DNA from: JAHRVQ01 sp029941905
GTDB taxonomy: Bacteria > Pseudomonadota > Gammaproteobacteria > Pseudomonadales > Azotimanducaceae
Length of the DNA: 64,000 bases
Reading direction: 5' to 3'
Assembly (NCBI GenBank): GCA_029941905.1
Contig: JAPYTQ010000014.1
Span: 46,039-110,038, forward strand
The position numbers and the translations under genes were made by a program. Below the pieces are notes generated by a model. The model ran no database searches. It had not been told where the DNA came from and was given only the letters and a program-made list of their open reading frames with translations. Positions 46,898 to 55,122 of this stretch are shown here, one piece after another (position 1 is the first letter of the stretch; each line of letters starts with the position of its first letter).

Positions 46898-47785
46898 ATG
46901 AGCCAGACACCGCTTTACCTGATTGACGCTTCCATCTATGTATTTCGGGCCTACTACTCGATCCCGGCGAACTTCTTTGATCCCAACGGAAATCTTGTTA
47001 ATGCTGTCTATGGTTACACCAGCTTCTTGCTTGATTTTATCGAGTCGAAAAAACCGGCACTGGTTTCCGTTGCTTTTGATGAAAGCCTCACGACTTGTTA
47101 TCGGAATGATATCTACCCGGCGTACAAGGCAAATCGGGAGCTTCCTGACCCGAACCTGAAGTTTCAGTTTTCTCAATGTCAGGAAATTACGCGACTGTTG
47201 GGTTTCCATTCACTCTGCTTAAAGCATTATGAGGCAGATGACATCATTGGGACTCTCGCGAAACTACTAGCTAAAACATCACCAGTCGTCATCATCTCGA
47301 GAGACAAAGACCTTGGTCAGCTGCTGAAGCCCGGTGACGTAATGTGGGATTTTGCTGCTGATCAGTACACGGATCCTGCTGGTGTATTTGATAAATTCGG
47401 TGTTTCCTGCGAACAGATCGCCGATTTCCTCGCATTGGCCGGTGACACTGTCGACAACATACCAGGCGCGCCGGGCATTGGCGCGAAAACAGCGGCGAGA
47501 CTGCTGTCGCATTTTCACAGCCTGGAAAACCTGCTCAACAATCTGGCACGAATTCCAGATACTAAAATTCGTGGCGCAGTCAGGCTGCAAGCGACCTTGA
47601 CTGAACATGGGGACAAACTGCGACTCTACCGCCGCATCACGGGGATCAAGTGTGATGTGCCGATGGAAGTGCAACAAGACGATGTCCACCCTGGCAGAGT
47701 TGATGAGAGCGCGATCAGTAAATTTTGCCAAAACATGGGCTTTGGCAATCGCATGCAGCAACGCATATTGGGAGTTGTTGCTTAA
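46898..47785 (+). CDS. Flap endonuclease / 5'-3' exonuclease, Xni-like
   Basis: 295 residues. It has the N-terminal nuclease fold (YLIDASIYVFRAYYSI, AFDESLTTCYRNDIYPAYKANR) with metal-binding acids, EADDIIGTLA and SRDKDLGQLL. These are followed by the helix-three-turn-helix region (LAGDTVDNIPGAPGIGAKTAARLL). This is the 5' nuclease domain of DNA polymerase I as a free protein. E. coli Xni is somewhat shorter (about 250 residues). Its stop codon TAA overlaps the ATG of the next gene. Confidence 0.9.
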   Translation: MSQTPLYLIDASIYVFRAYYSIPANFFDPNGNLVNAVYGYTSFLLDFIESKKPALVSVAFDESLTTCYRNDIYPAYKANRELPDPNLKFQFSQCQEITRLLGFHSLCLKHYEADDIIGTLAKLLAKTSPVVIISRDKDLGQLLKPGDVMWDFAADQYTDPAGVFDKFGVSCEQIADFLALAGDTVDNIPGAPGIGAKTAARLLSHFHSLENLLNNLARIPDTKIRGAVRLQATLTEHGDKLRLYRRITGIKCDVPMEVQQDDVHPGRVDESAISKFCQNMGFGNRMQQRILGVVA

Positions 47786-48918
47786 TGGTTTTACGTTTGG
47801 CTCTGGTACTTAATCCCCTCGCTGGTCTTGGCGGCCCCGCGGGATTAAAAGGATCTGACGGTGAACAGATTATTAAGCAAGCGCTGGCGAGGGGGTCTGT
47901 CAGTAATGTTGCAAAGCGGGTAGAGATAACTTTGCGGGCCCTGGAGTCGGTAAAAAACAATGTTGAGCTGACAACCGTGACAGGCAAAATGGGGTCGGAT
48001 GTTTGCAGCGCGCTGGGTTGGTCAGCGAGAGTAGTTGAGATCGACTTGCCGACTGACAGTGAAGACCAACCAGGGTCAACGGCCGAGCATACTCGCCAGG
48101 CAGTCAGACAGATGCAACAACTGGGAATCGATCTGCTGGTCTTTGCCGGGGGTGACGGGACAGCCCGGGATGTGTTTGATGTGGCAGACAAGGATCAGGC
48201 GGTGCTCGGCATTCCTTGCGGCGTAAAAATGCATTCCGGCGTATTTGCCAACAGCCCTGCAAGTGCGGCAAAAATAATACAGCAAATGGCCAGGGGCCAA
48301 CTTGTCACCGTAATGCAGGGCGAGGTTCGAGATATCGACGAGGGTTTTTTTCGTGAAGGTGTCGTGCGAACCCGATACTACGGTGAACTTCTGGTCCCGG
48401 AAGAATTGCGTTATATGCAACAGGTGAAAGATGGCGGCAGAGAAGTTGAAGCCCTGGTGGTGGAAGACATTGCTGCGGAAATCATGGAGCAAATGCATCC
48501 GAATGTGACCTATTTTATTGGTTCCGGCTCGACTACGGCGAGTATCATGAATCAGCTGGGTCTAGAGAATACCCTGCTGGGTGTGGATGTGATTCGGGAT
48601 AAGAAGTCACTCCTGAGCGATGCGCATGAGCGCCAGCTGTTCGAGTATTCCCGCCAGGGTGACTGCTGCATTGTTGTTTCCGTGATCGGCGGCCAGGGTC
48701 ATGTATTGGGTCGGGGCAACCAGCAATTGAGCCCGCGAGTCCTGAGAAACGTCGGATTGAAAAACCTGATCGTGATTGCCAGTAAATCAAAGCTGGAGGG
48801 TCTGCATAACCAGTTAAAAGTGGATACCGGGGACCTCGAACTGGACCAGGCGTTATCTGGCTATATCAAGGTCATTACTGGTTACGAGGATGCGGTTTTG
48901 TGTCCTGTTGATTCCTGA
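47785..48918 (+). CDS. ATP-NAD kinase (AcoX-like) family protein, second copy type
   Basis: 377 residues from the ATG at 47785 overlapping the nuclease stop. Signature LVFAGGDGTARD and GIPCGVKMHSGVFA near residue 140 place it in the NAD kinase superfamily; LALVLNPLAGLGG at the start is typical of the AcoX/PF20143-type branch. It is longer than the member at 23857. The substrate is unknown. Last gene of the operon; its end directly abuts the convergent hypothetical gene. Confidence 0.8.
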   Translation: MVLRLALVLNPLAGLGGPAGLKGSDGEQIIKQALARGSVSNVAKRVEITLRALESVKNNVELTTVTGKMGSDVCSALGWSARVVEIDLPTDSEDQPGSTAEHTRQAVRQMQQLGIDLLVFAGGDGTARDVFDVADKDQAVLGIPCGVKMHSGVFANSPASAAKIIQQMARGQLVTVMQGEVRDIDEGFFREGVVRTRYYGELLVPEELRYMQQVKDGGREVEALVVEDIAAEIMEQMHPNVTYFIGSGSTTASIMNQLGLENTLLGVDVIRDKKSLLSDAHERQLFEYSRQGDCCIVVSVIGGQGHVLGRGNQQLSPRVLRNVGLKNLIVIASKSKLEGLHNQLKVDTGDLELDQALSGYIKVITGYEDAVLCPVDS

Positions 48919-49398
48919 TCAACAGTTCCGCAAAACATGGTGCACGATCTTTGTAATCGCGATCGAAGAACCGTTGCGAAGGGCCGTTCGTAATTGGTTG
49001 ATCACCAGCATCCGTTCCTCGAGGATTGAAGGGCTTGGTTCTTCCATTGGCTGCAGACTGATAATGTTGTTGGACTCCTGTACCTCGATTGAGGGTTCAG
49101 AGTAGATGGGGTTAGCGACTTCCGTCAGTCTGAGAAATGCCTTCTTGGTCAGGCTGGCCTGGTCCACGCCATCCTGCCGGATCACATCTGCGTATCTCAT
49201 ATAGCCTTCTTCTTCGAGCCAAAGCAGCGTGTAGAAACCGGCGGTGTATGTGGGACTGTGCAAGCCGTATTCATCTGGTTCATCAACCCCCGCCACCTCG
49301 TCAACATAAATCGCCGCCTTGGTGGGGAAGTTGGTATACAGAATGCTCAGAATCCGGGCAATGTGTCGGTAAAAATTCTCGATGTTAATATCAGCCAT
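48919..49398 (-). CDS. Conserved hypothetical protein, possible winged helix
   Basis: 159 residues from the ATG at 49398 (ADINIENFYRHIARILSIL). The order helix - YTNFPTKAAIYVDEVAG - helix TAGFYTLLWLEEEGYMRYADV - SLTKKAFLRLTEV resembles a winged-helix fold. The C-terminal half (LEERMLVINQLRTALRNGSS) is helical. I recognise it only as a gammaproteobacterial family without function. It is divergent from the PspA-type cluster and its start lies 120 bases from operator copy 1, so it is one candidate regulator of that cluster (inference). Confidence 0.65.
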   Translation of the reverse strand: MADINIENFYRHIARILSILYTNFPTKAAIYVDEVAGVDEPDEYGLHSPTYTAGFYTLLWLEEEGYMRYADVIRQDGVDQASLTKKAFLRLTEVANPIYSEPSIEVQESNNIISLQPMEEPSPSILEERMLVINQLRTALRNGSSIAITKIVHHVLRNC

Positions 49399-49517
49399 AA
49401 AGGTCATTATAACTTTCTGAAGACTCGTTTAGCAGTAAACTCCGATGTGCTGTATGGTCTTGCGGGTTATAGTGGGTAGTACCAATTAGAAGAATCAGGC
49501 GTTGAGTTTTTTGAACC

Positions 49518-49536
49518 GTCGACATATTATGTCAAT
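49518..49536. promoter_or_regulatory. Palindromic operator copy 1
   Basis: GTCGACATATTATGTCAAT holds the 13-base core GACATATTATGTC shared with copies 2 and 3. It lies 32 bases before the lipoprotein start codon. Confidence 0.7.
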
Positions 49537-49568
49537 ATTCATGAGACCGGTCAGTCAGTGAGGGCATA

Positions 49569-50528
49569 ATGCAGAACCCAATACAGAAAAAGTATCAAAC
49601 ATGCTTTGTTCTAGCATTGCTTGCGATATTGGCAGCTTGTAGTTCAGGTGATGCGCAACTGGAAGGGGAACTGTTTTCCACCGAAAGACGTCTCAAGGAT
49701 CTGACCAGTGCCATTGAAGGTGGCTCCCTCAGAAATGCCAGCATGATCAAGCAATATTCCCGCCTGTTACAAAAAAGTCGTCCGGAATTGAAGCCTTTGC
49801 TCATTGAATTGGAAAAAGAAGCATCAACCAGCAATCCTCTTTACCAGAGCCTGCAGGATCGCTACAAGGTGATCAGGGATGAGACAGAGAGTTTTGATTC
49901 CTGGGTGGAGAAAGTTGAAGAATTAAAGCGGATTCAATCCGCGGCCGACCTAGGCGCTTACAACGATGCCCTTTCAGACACGGTAAATGTCATTGCGGAC
50001 TTATCCAAGGGTGAACTGGCCCGCGTTAATGCGGTGTCGAAAAAAACTGAGTTGTCCATGAACGAGAGTAAAGATTTTGGTGCAGGCAGCCAGTACATGG
50101 GTAACCCGCATTATGGTCATTGGTCTCACGGTTCCGGAGGTTCATATTGGGCCTGGTATGGCCAATACCGTTTTTTTGGCAGCATGTTTGGCAATAACCG
50201 TTACTACTACAATGACTGGGCTGGTCGCAGGGGCTATTCCTACTATTCAGACATTGGCCGTAATAGTTACACTTCCCGCTCACAAAGGGCGGGTCAGCGG
50301 GATGTCGCGAGCAGGGCCAAGAAGCAGTTCGGTTCGAGTGGCAATTTCAAGAGCCCCTATTCGAAATCAAGAACCGGTGCCACCGGCATGAGCAAGGCAA
50401 GTTCAGCCCAGCAGAAGTCAGCTTTTAAGAGCCCTTATTCGAAGAGTACGGCATCAACCAGTAAATATCAAAGCAGTACCAGGAACAGTGGCTTTAGAAC
50501 TTCTCGTGGTACCTCAAGAGGCAAATAA
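49569..50528 (+). CDS. Lipoprotein, first gene of PspA-type cluster
   Basis: 319 residues. A signal peptide ends in the lipobox LAILAAC (Cys25). Residues about 30-165 are helical (LFSTERRLKDLTSAIEGG). Residues 175-230 are rich in Tyr, Gly and Trp (GHWSHGSGGSYWAWYGQYRFF), and the tail is Ser/Arg/Lys-rich with two FKSPYSKS units. The Gly/Ser/Arg-rich end recalls YjfM/YgiB-type (DUF1190) lipoproteins, but the match is weak. The membrane for anchoring is not predicted: the residue after Cys is Ser, compatible with outer-membrane sorting. It is preceded by operator copy 1. Confidence 0.7.
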   Translation: MQNPIQKKYQTCFVLALLAILAACSSGDAQLEGELFSTERRLKDLTSAIEGGSLRNASMIKQYSRLLQKSRPELKPLLIELEKEASTSNPLYQSLQDRYKVIRDETESFDSWVEKVEELKRIQSAADLGAYNDALSDTVNVIADLSKGELARVNAVSKKTELSMNESKDFGAGSQYMGNPHYGHWSHGSGGSYWAWYGQYRFFGSMFGNNRYYYNDWAGRRGYSYYSDIGRNSYTSRSQRAGQRDVASRAKKQFGSSGNFKSPYSKSRTGATGMSKASSAQQKSAFKSPYSKSTASTSKYQSSTRNSGFRTSRGTSRGK

Positions 50529-50542
50529 CAAGGAATAAATCG

Positions 50543-51439
50543 ATGGATCTGTTCAATTTTAGTGAAGTGGATACCTACATTTACCAGATACTGTTAATCG
50601 ATCTTGTGATCGCGGTGCTGATGATCTCAGCTTTGCGATTTATTTCCGGTGTGGTGGCGAATGTGGACAGTGCGGAGGAATTGGCGTCCCGTGACAACTA
50701 TGCATTTGGCATTGCCATGGCGGCGGGAGTGATTTCATTGGCATTGATGCTAACCGGAGCGGTGTCCGGGGAACCGGGCTCAACCTACCTCAAGGAAGTG
50801 GTTAGTGTTTTGTCCTACGGTGTTCTGGGACTGGTGTTAATCAAGGTCGGCAGAATTGCACAGGATAAATTGCTGTTTACGGGGATTGAAATCCAGCAGG
50901 AAATAAAAAATGGCAATCTTGCAGCGGCTTTGGTTGATGCTGGCAATACCATTGCCACGGGCCTGGTGCTTCGAGCTGTCATGTTATGGGTTGAGAGCGA
51001 TACCTTAAATGGTCTTTTTGCGGTCCTCGCATCGTTCGTCATTACCCAGTTTATGCTGGCCATTGTTTCCAAATATCGCCTGGTAGTCTATGCGAGAAGA
51101 TCCGGTGAAAGTCTCCAGGAAGTATTCAAGCGGGGTAAAGTTGCACTTGCCGTTCGTTACTTTGGCCACCTGCTTGGTGTTGCACTCGCAATCACGGCGG
51201 CTTCGGGTGTTATCGCTTATGACGTCGAAAACCTGGTGATGGCTCTGGTGCTATGGTCTGGTGTGACCTTGTTGTTCGCCGTACTGGTATCGCTGATTTC
51301 GATAGCCGCAAGAAGTATCATTCTGATGGGTGTCAACGTGGTCGAAGAAGTTAATGAGCAGAATAATATTGGCGTTGCTGCCATTGAAGCATCGATTTAT
51401 ATTTCGATCGGTCTGTTTTTTACGGCGTTATTTGCATAA
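50543..51439 (+). CDS. DUF350 membrane protein, duplicated
   Basis: 298 residues, about eight membrane helices. The sequence is an internal duplication of the four-helix DUF350 unit (residues about 10-150 and 155-298; compare RFISGVVANVDSAEELASRDNYAFGIAMAAG with ARSIILMGVNVVEEVNEQNNIGVAAIEAS). E. coli YjfL has one such unit (about 132 residues). The function is unknown; DUF350 proteins co-occur with PspA homologues. AAGGA precedes the ATG; 14 bases after the lipoprotein gene. Confidence 0.85.
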   Translation: MDLFNFSEVDTYIYQILLIDLVIAVLMISALRFISGVVANVDSAEELASRDNYAFGIAMAAGVISLALMLTGAVSGEPGSTYLKEVVSVLSYGVLGLVLIKVGRIAQDKLLFTGIEIQQEIKNGNLAAALVDAGNTIATGLVLRAVMLWVESDTLNGLFAVLASFVITQFMLAIVSKYRLVVYARRSGESLQEVFKRGKVALAVRYFGHLLGVALAITAASGVIAYDVENLVMALVLWSGVTLLFAVLVSLISIAARSIILMGVNVVEEVNEQNNIGVAAIEASIYISIGLFFTALFA

Positions 51440-51496
51440 CAGTCTCAGCAGCCTGTTACGGCACATTCTGTCCGCCAGGTCCTTAGAGAATCACCG

Positions 51497-53197
51497 GTGA
51501 ACATTGCGTCACCTCGTAATTCCATGCTGCTCCATGACATTGTCCTCATCGGCATTATGGCAGTATTGGCGGCCTGCGGTCTGATCTATGAATACCTTTT
51601 GTCTCACTATGCTGGCCGTATTCTGGGGGTAGTTGAGTCAACTATTTACATCATGATCGGCCTGATGATTGTCAGCATGGGTCTGGGTTCCTTCGCTGCT
51701 AAAACCCTCAAGGATCCCTTCACTGCTTTTGCCTGGTTGGAGTCTATCATCGCCCTGCTGGGTGTCACCTGTATCCTGTTGATCGCGTCTGCCGTATCGT
51801 TTAGTACGGTTCTACCCGAAGTGATTGCAGAGACGTTTAACCTACCTCCTGATTTGATGCCCCGTGGCGGTTTGATTGCTGTGGTGCACAGGATATCGTT
51901 CTACACGCCCTATTTTTTTGGGACCTTGATCGGTTTCCTGATCGGCATGGAGATACCCCTGATTGCTCGGGTTCGGGAAGCAGTTTATGGCGAACATCTG
52001 GAGCACAATACCGGCACTATCTATGGAGCGGACTATTTAGGTGCCGGAGTCGGGGCTGCGATTTGGGTACTGGTCATGTTGTCGATAGATGTTACCAAAG
52101 CTGCGGTACTGACAGCTCTGGCTAACCTGGTGGCGGGTCTGCTATTCCTTTTTTATTACCGAACCAGAATCAATCGCGTGGTCGCCCTGATTGCAATGCA
52201 TGGCTTTGTAATGGTGATTGCGTTAGTGGTTTACCAATTTGGCAATGACTGGTCGACCCGCATGTCCAATCTCCTGTTTGAAGATGAGGTGGTTTTTACC
52301 GGCTCAAGTCACTACCAGCATTTCACGATTACCGAACGTCATATTTCCAGTCGACCGGAGCCAGTCTATGGATTTTACATTAATGGTCGATTGCAATTTT
52401 CCAGCCAGGACGAGCATATTTATCATGCCATGCTCGTCTACCCCGCGATGCTGGCTTCAGCCAGACCAGACCGCGTGCTGATCATTGGTGGTGGTGATGG
52501 ATTGGCGCTACGAGATGTGCTGAGGTTTGATCCGGGTTCCGTTAAGCTGATTGACCTTGATGCGGAACTGGTGGCCCTTTTCACGGAATCGGAAGCGATG
52601 CCGAACTATCAACGCACACTCGTGTCGTTAAACCACCGTGCATTCAGCGATTCCAGGGTGGAAGTGATTAATGGCGATGCATTCGTGGAAATTAATACCT
52701 TGTTGGAGGCAGGTGATCTATTTGACGCCATCATTGTTGATCTGCCTGATCCCAGTCATCCAGATCTGGATCGCCTTTATTCGGACAATTTTTACGCTCG
52801 GTTGAGCAAACTGCTCGCATTCAGCGGTGCAATGGTGGTTCAATCCACCAGTCCTTATCATGCGAAAGACGCATTTATCAGTATTGGCAAAACGATTGAA
52901 GCGGCAGGATTCATGCAAGTCGAGCAGTACCGGCAGAACATCCCGACATTCGGTGAATGGGGCTGGACTGTCGCCACTCACCAGCCAATTCCTGTTCGCC
53001 AGTTGATTGTCCAATTTGACGAATTACCCGTTAAACATCAATGGCTCACGAGGGATTTGCTGATCGCGGCTTTTGAGTTTCCAAATAATTACTTTGAATC
53101 CAGGGATTCGATAGAAGCTAATCGCCTGGGTTCACATACCATCTATCGCTACCATGACCAGGCATGGCGTGGAGATCTGGGGATTTACAAGGACTAA
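51497..53197 (+). CDS. Membrane-bound polyamine aminopropyltransferase (spermidine-synthase-like)
   Basis: 566 residues from a GTG at 51497. The N-terminal half has about seven membrane helices (AVLAACGLIYEYLLSHYAG, VVESTIYIMIGLMIVSMGLG). The C-terminal half is a spermidine synthase domain with the nucleotide-type motif VLIIGGGDGLALRDVLR near residue 330 and the active-site DLPDPSHPDLDRLYS near residue 415. Such fusions are found next to PspA homologues. The domain class transfers aminopropyl groups from decarboxylated S-adenosylmethionine; whether this one makes a polyamine is not known. Confidence 0.87.
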   Translation: MNIASPRNSMLLHDIVLIGIMAVLAACGLIYEYLLSHYAGRILGVVESTIYIMIGLMIVSMGLGSFAAKTLKDPFTAFAWLESIIALLGVTCILLIASAVSFSTVLPEVIAETFNLPPDLMPRGGLIAVVHRISFYTPYFFGTLIGFLIGMEIPLIARVREAVYGEHLEHNTGTIYGADYLGAGVGAAIWVLVMLSIDVTKAAVLTALANLVAGLLFLFYYRTRINRVVALIAMHGFVMVIALVVYQFGNDWSTRMSNLLFEDEVVFTGSSHYQHFTITERHISSRPEPVYGFYINGRLQFSSQDEHIYHAMLVYPAMLASARPDRVLIIGGGDGLALRDVLRFDPGSVKLIDLDAELVALFTESEAMPNYQRTLVSLNHRAFSDSRVEVINGDAFVEINTLLEAGDLFDAIIVDLPDPSHPDLDRLYSDNFYARLSKLLAFSGAMVVQSTSPYHAKDAFISIGKTIEAAGFMQVEQYRQNIPTFGEWGWTVATHQPIPVRQLIVQFDELPVKHQWLTRDLLIAAFEFPNNYFESRDSIEANRLGSHTIYRYHDQAWRGDLGIYKD

Positions 53198-53238
53198 CAC
53201 CACACTTCGTCAGCTTTTTCGGGGGGGGTGAAAATTGG

Positions 53239-53257
53239 GTTGACATATTATGTCAAC
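53239..53257. promoter_or_regulatory. Palindromic operator copy 2
   Basis: GTTGACATATTATGTCAAC is a perfect 9+1+9 inverted repeat. It contains TTGACA (53240-53245), which with TAAACT (53262-53267) forms a possible promoter with a spacer of 16 bases. A bound protein would therefore cover the -35 box. Confidence 0.8.
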
Positions 53258-53275
53258 AGACTAAACTGCCCACTA

Positions 53276-53294
53276 GTCGACATATTATGTCAGT
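53276..53294. promoter_or_regulatory. Palindromic operator copy 3
   Basis: GTCGACATATTATGTCAGT shares the 13-base core with copies 1 and 2. Its centre is 37 bases from that of copy 2 (about three and a half turns), and it ends 27 bases before the DUF2170 start codon. Confidence 0.75.
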
Positions 53295-53321
53295 GACTGG
53301 TAAACATCTAAGGAGTTAGCA

Positions 53322-53729
53322 ATGAACACAAGAGATTTGGCACTAAGGATATCAGATTTGTCGAGTTTCGAAGGTTTTGAGTTTGAATGCCAGCCTATTC
53401 CGGGAGAAATGGAAGTCCTACAGATTACCTTGTGGGAATACGAGGAGTTACCTTGTTTTGTTTCCGTTACCGACAGCCAGATTCTTTGTATTACTTATCT
53501 GTTTACCGAAGATGAGGTGAAAACCGAGAGTCGTAGCGACCTGCTTGAGGAAATGCTGGAGCTTAATATTCCCATGCCGTTATCGTCTTTTTCTAAAATA
53601 GGCGATCGATATGTGGTCTTTGGTGCCTTGTCTATCAGCTCGAGTATCGAAGACATATGTCACGAGATAATCACATTGACTGAAAACGCCGTTGAATCTA
53701 TCGATGCGTTGGAAGTGTATCTAGTCTAG
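53322..53729 (+). CDS. DUF2170 (YjfI-like) protein
   Basis: 135 residues, similar in length to E. coli YjfI. Acidic, soluble alpha/beta protein (FECQPIPGEMEVLQITLWEYEE, LLEEMLELNIPMPLSSFSKIGDRYVVFGAL). Function unknown; the family is encoded immediately before a PspA homologue in many proteobacteria. AGGAG lies 6 bases before the ATG. First gene after operator copies 2 and 3. Confidence 0.87.
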   Translation: MNTRDLALRISDLSSFEGFEFECQPIPGEMEVLQITLWEYEELPCFVSVTDSQILCITYLFTEDEVKTESRSDLLEEMLELNIPMPLSSFSKIGDRYVVFGALSISSSIEDICHEIITLTENAVESIDALEVYLV

Positions 53730-53757
53730 GCGAGTTAACTCGCGAGGAGTTTGAACG

Positions 53758-54447
53758 ATGAGTATATTGCGAAAAATCATGACTGCGGTAAGAGGCGGTG
53801 CACGGGAAGTTGGTGAACTGGTTGTTGATGCAAATGGAACGCGAATATTCGAGCAGGAAATCAAGGATGCTGAGCATCATATGCGTAAGGCAAAGCACGA
53901 TTTGACAGATGTCATGGCCAAACAAATGCAAGCCTCTCGGCAGGTAAAGAGTCTGAACAGTGATATTGCAGAACACGAAGGTTATACGGTCCAGGCCCTG
54001 GAAAAAGGTGATGAAACGCTGGCACTGGAAATTGCCGAGAAAATTTCCAGGCTGGACACAGACCTGGCAGAGCAACAACAGGTAGAGTCTACGTTCACTG
54101 GTCATGTTACCCGGCTGAAAGACCTCGTAAGGAAATCCGAGAAACTAATCAAGGATTACCAGCGTCAACTGAGCATGGTAAAAACCACCGAGAGTGTGCA
54201 AAAAGCGAGTGCGGCGATTACCGACAATTTTGCTTCAAGCAGTTCCAAGGTATTGTCAGCCAAGGATTCTCTTGAGCGGATTAAGAAACGCCAGCAGGAT
54301 AACTTTGACCGACTGGAGGCAGCCGAGCAGCTAGAGGATGAGGGTTCCGATAAGGGACTTGAAGCAAGGATGCAGGAGGCAGGGATTGGAGCACAGTCTG
54401 CATCTGCCAGCTCAGTACTCGATAGAATTAAAGCGAAACAGTCATAA
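53758..54447 (+). CDS. pspA: PspA/IM30 (YjfJ-like) protein
   Basis: 229 residues. Almost entirely helical coiled coil after a short N-terminal amphipathic helix (SILRKIMTAVRGGAREVGELV). PspA/Vipp1 proteins belong to the ESCRT-III superfamily and polymerise on damaged inner membrane. This member fits the YjfJ branch (with DUF2170 and DUF2491 neighbours) rather than pspABC of E. coli: no pspB, pspC or pspF is in the window, and I saw no sigma-54 type -24/-12 promoter upstream. Confidence 0.92.
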   Translation: MSILRKIMTAVRGGAREVGELVVDANGTRIFEQEIKDAEHHMRKAKHDLTDVMAKQMQASRQVKSLNSDIAEHEGYTVQALEKGDETLALEIAEKISRLDTDLAEQQQVESTFTGHVTRLKDLVRKSEKLIKDYQRQLSMVKTTESVQKASAAITDNFASSSSKVLSAKDSLERIKKRQQDNFDRLEAAEQLEDEGSDKGLEARMQEAGIGAQSASASSVLDRIKAKQS

Positions 54448-54450
54448 ATC

Positions 54451-55113
54451 ATGAAATCTTTCGTAAAGGGTATCTGGAGTCGAACAAAGAAGGAGCCTGA
54501 AGCCAGGGCGCTGGATCATCCCACCGATCTTTTGATCGGGGACCTGATCCGGCTCTCTGATGGCTTCGGCTTACCACCCCGCTTGAGAGACCAGACGTTT
54601 AAAGTCATCGGCATCTCGACCTATCAATTTGAGCACCAGTTCTCGACCAGCTTCAGCCTTGAGGGGCTTAACAACGATTTTATTGACCTGACTATCAACA
54701 AAGATGGTGGTCGAGAAACCGCTGCTTTTTCTCTCGCTATTGATCGATCGATCGTCGAGCAGATATTCGATCTCGATGAATTTGCCTGCATATTTGATGG
54801 TGATGACCCGGCGCAACTCTCTCCTCGCGACACCCTGGATATGGAAGCCTGGCTTGCAGATTCTTACCATCAGGAATCCCGGGGAGAACGTGGTTATCAT
54901 TACGAAAGTGATTATCGTGCCAGCCGTCCACCGGCTTTCGAAGGTTTGGGTGAACCTTTCGACTACTATTATCTGGAAAGTGGGGACGGTAATCATGGAA
55001 TCGAAATAGAGGTCTATGATGGTGGGGAAACTGAAGTTTCGTTGACACTGTATCGACCAATTGATGATATAAAGGAGCTTTGGCCCGCTTCTACCAAGGA
55101 CTCGAAGAGTTAG
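54451..55113 (+). CDS. DUF2491 (YjfK-like) protein
   Basis: 220 residues, as in E. coli YjfK. Recognised by DLIRLSDGFGLPPRLRDQTFKVIGIS near residue 30 and ESDYRASRPPAFEGLGEPFDYYYL near residue 155. No membrane segment. Function unknown, but the family is nearly always beside a PspA homologue. Starts 3 bases after pspA. Confidence 0.87.
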   Translation: MKSFVKGIWSRTKKEPEARALDHPTDLLIGDLIRLSDGFGLPPRLRDQTFKVIGISTYQFEHQFSTSFSLEGLNNDFIDLTINKDGGRETAAFSLAIDRSIVEQIFDLDEFACIFDGDDPAQLSPRDTLDMEAWLADSYHQESRGERGYHYESDYRASRPPAFEGLGEPFDYYYLESGDGNHGIEIEVYDGGETEVSLTLYRPIDDIKELWPASTKDSKS

Positions 55114-55122
55114 AATTTATCA

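Noticed and set aside
53221..53228. Run of eight G residues upstream of operator copy 2, as a possible phase-variation tract
   Set aside because: Only eight bases, outside any coding frame, and about 10 bases from the nearest promoter element; no evidence that its length matters.
53198..53321. Sigma-54 promoter upstream of the PspA genes, by analogy with the classical psp operon
   Set aside because: No GG/GC pair with the -24/-12 spacing was found; the TTGACA-like box overlapped by the palindrome is a better candidate.
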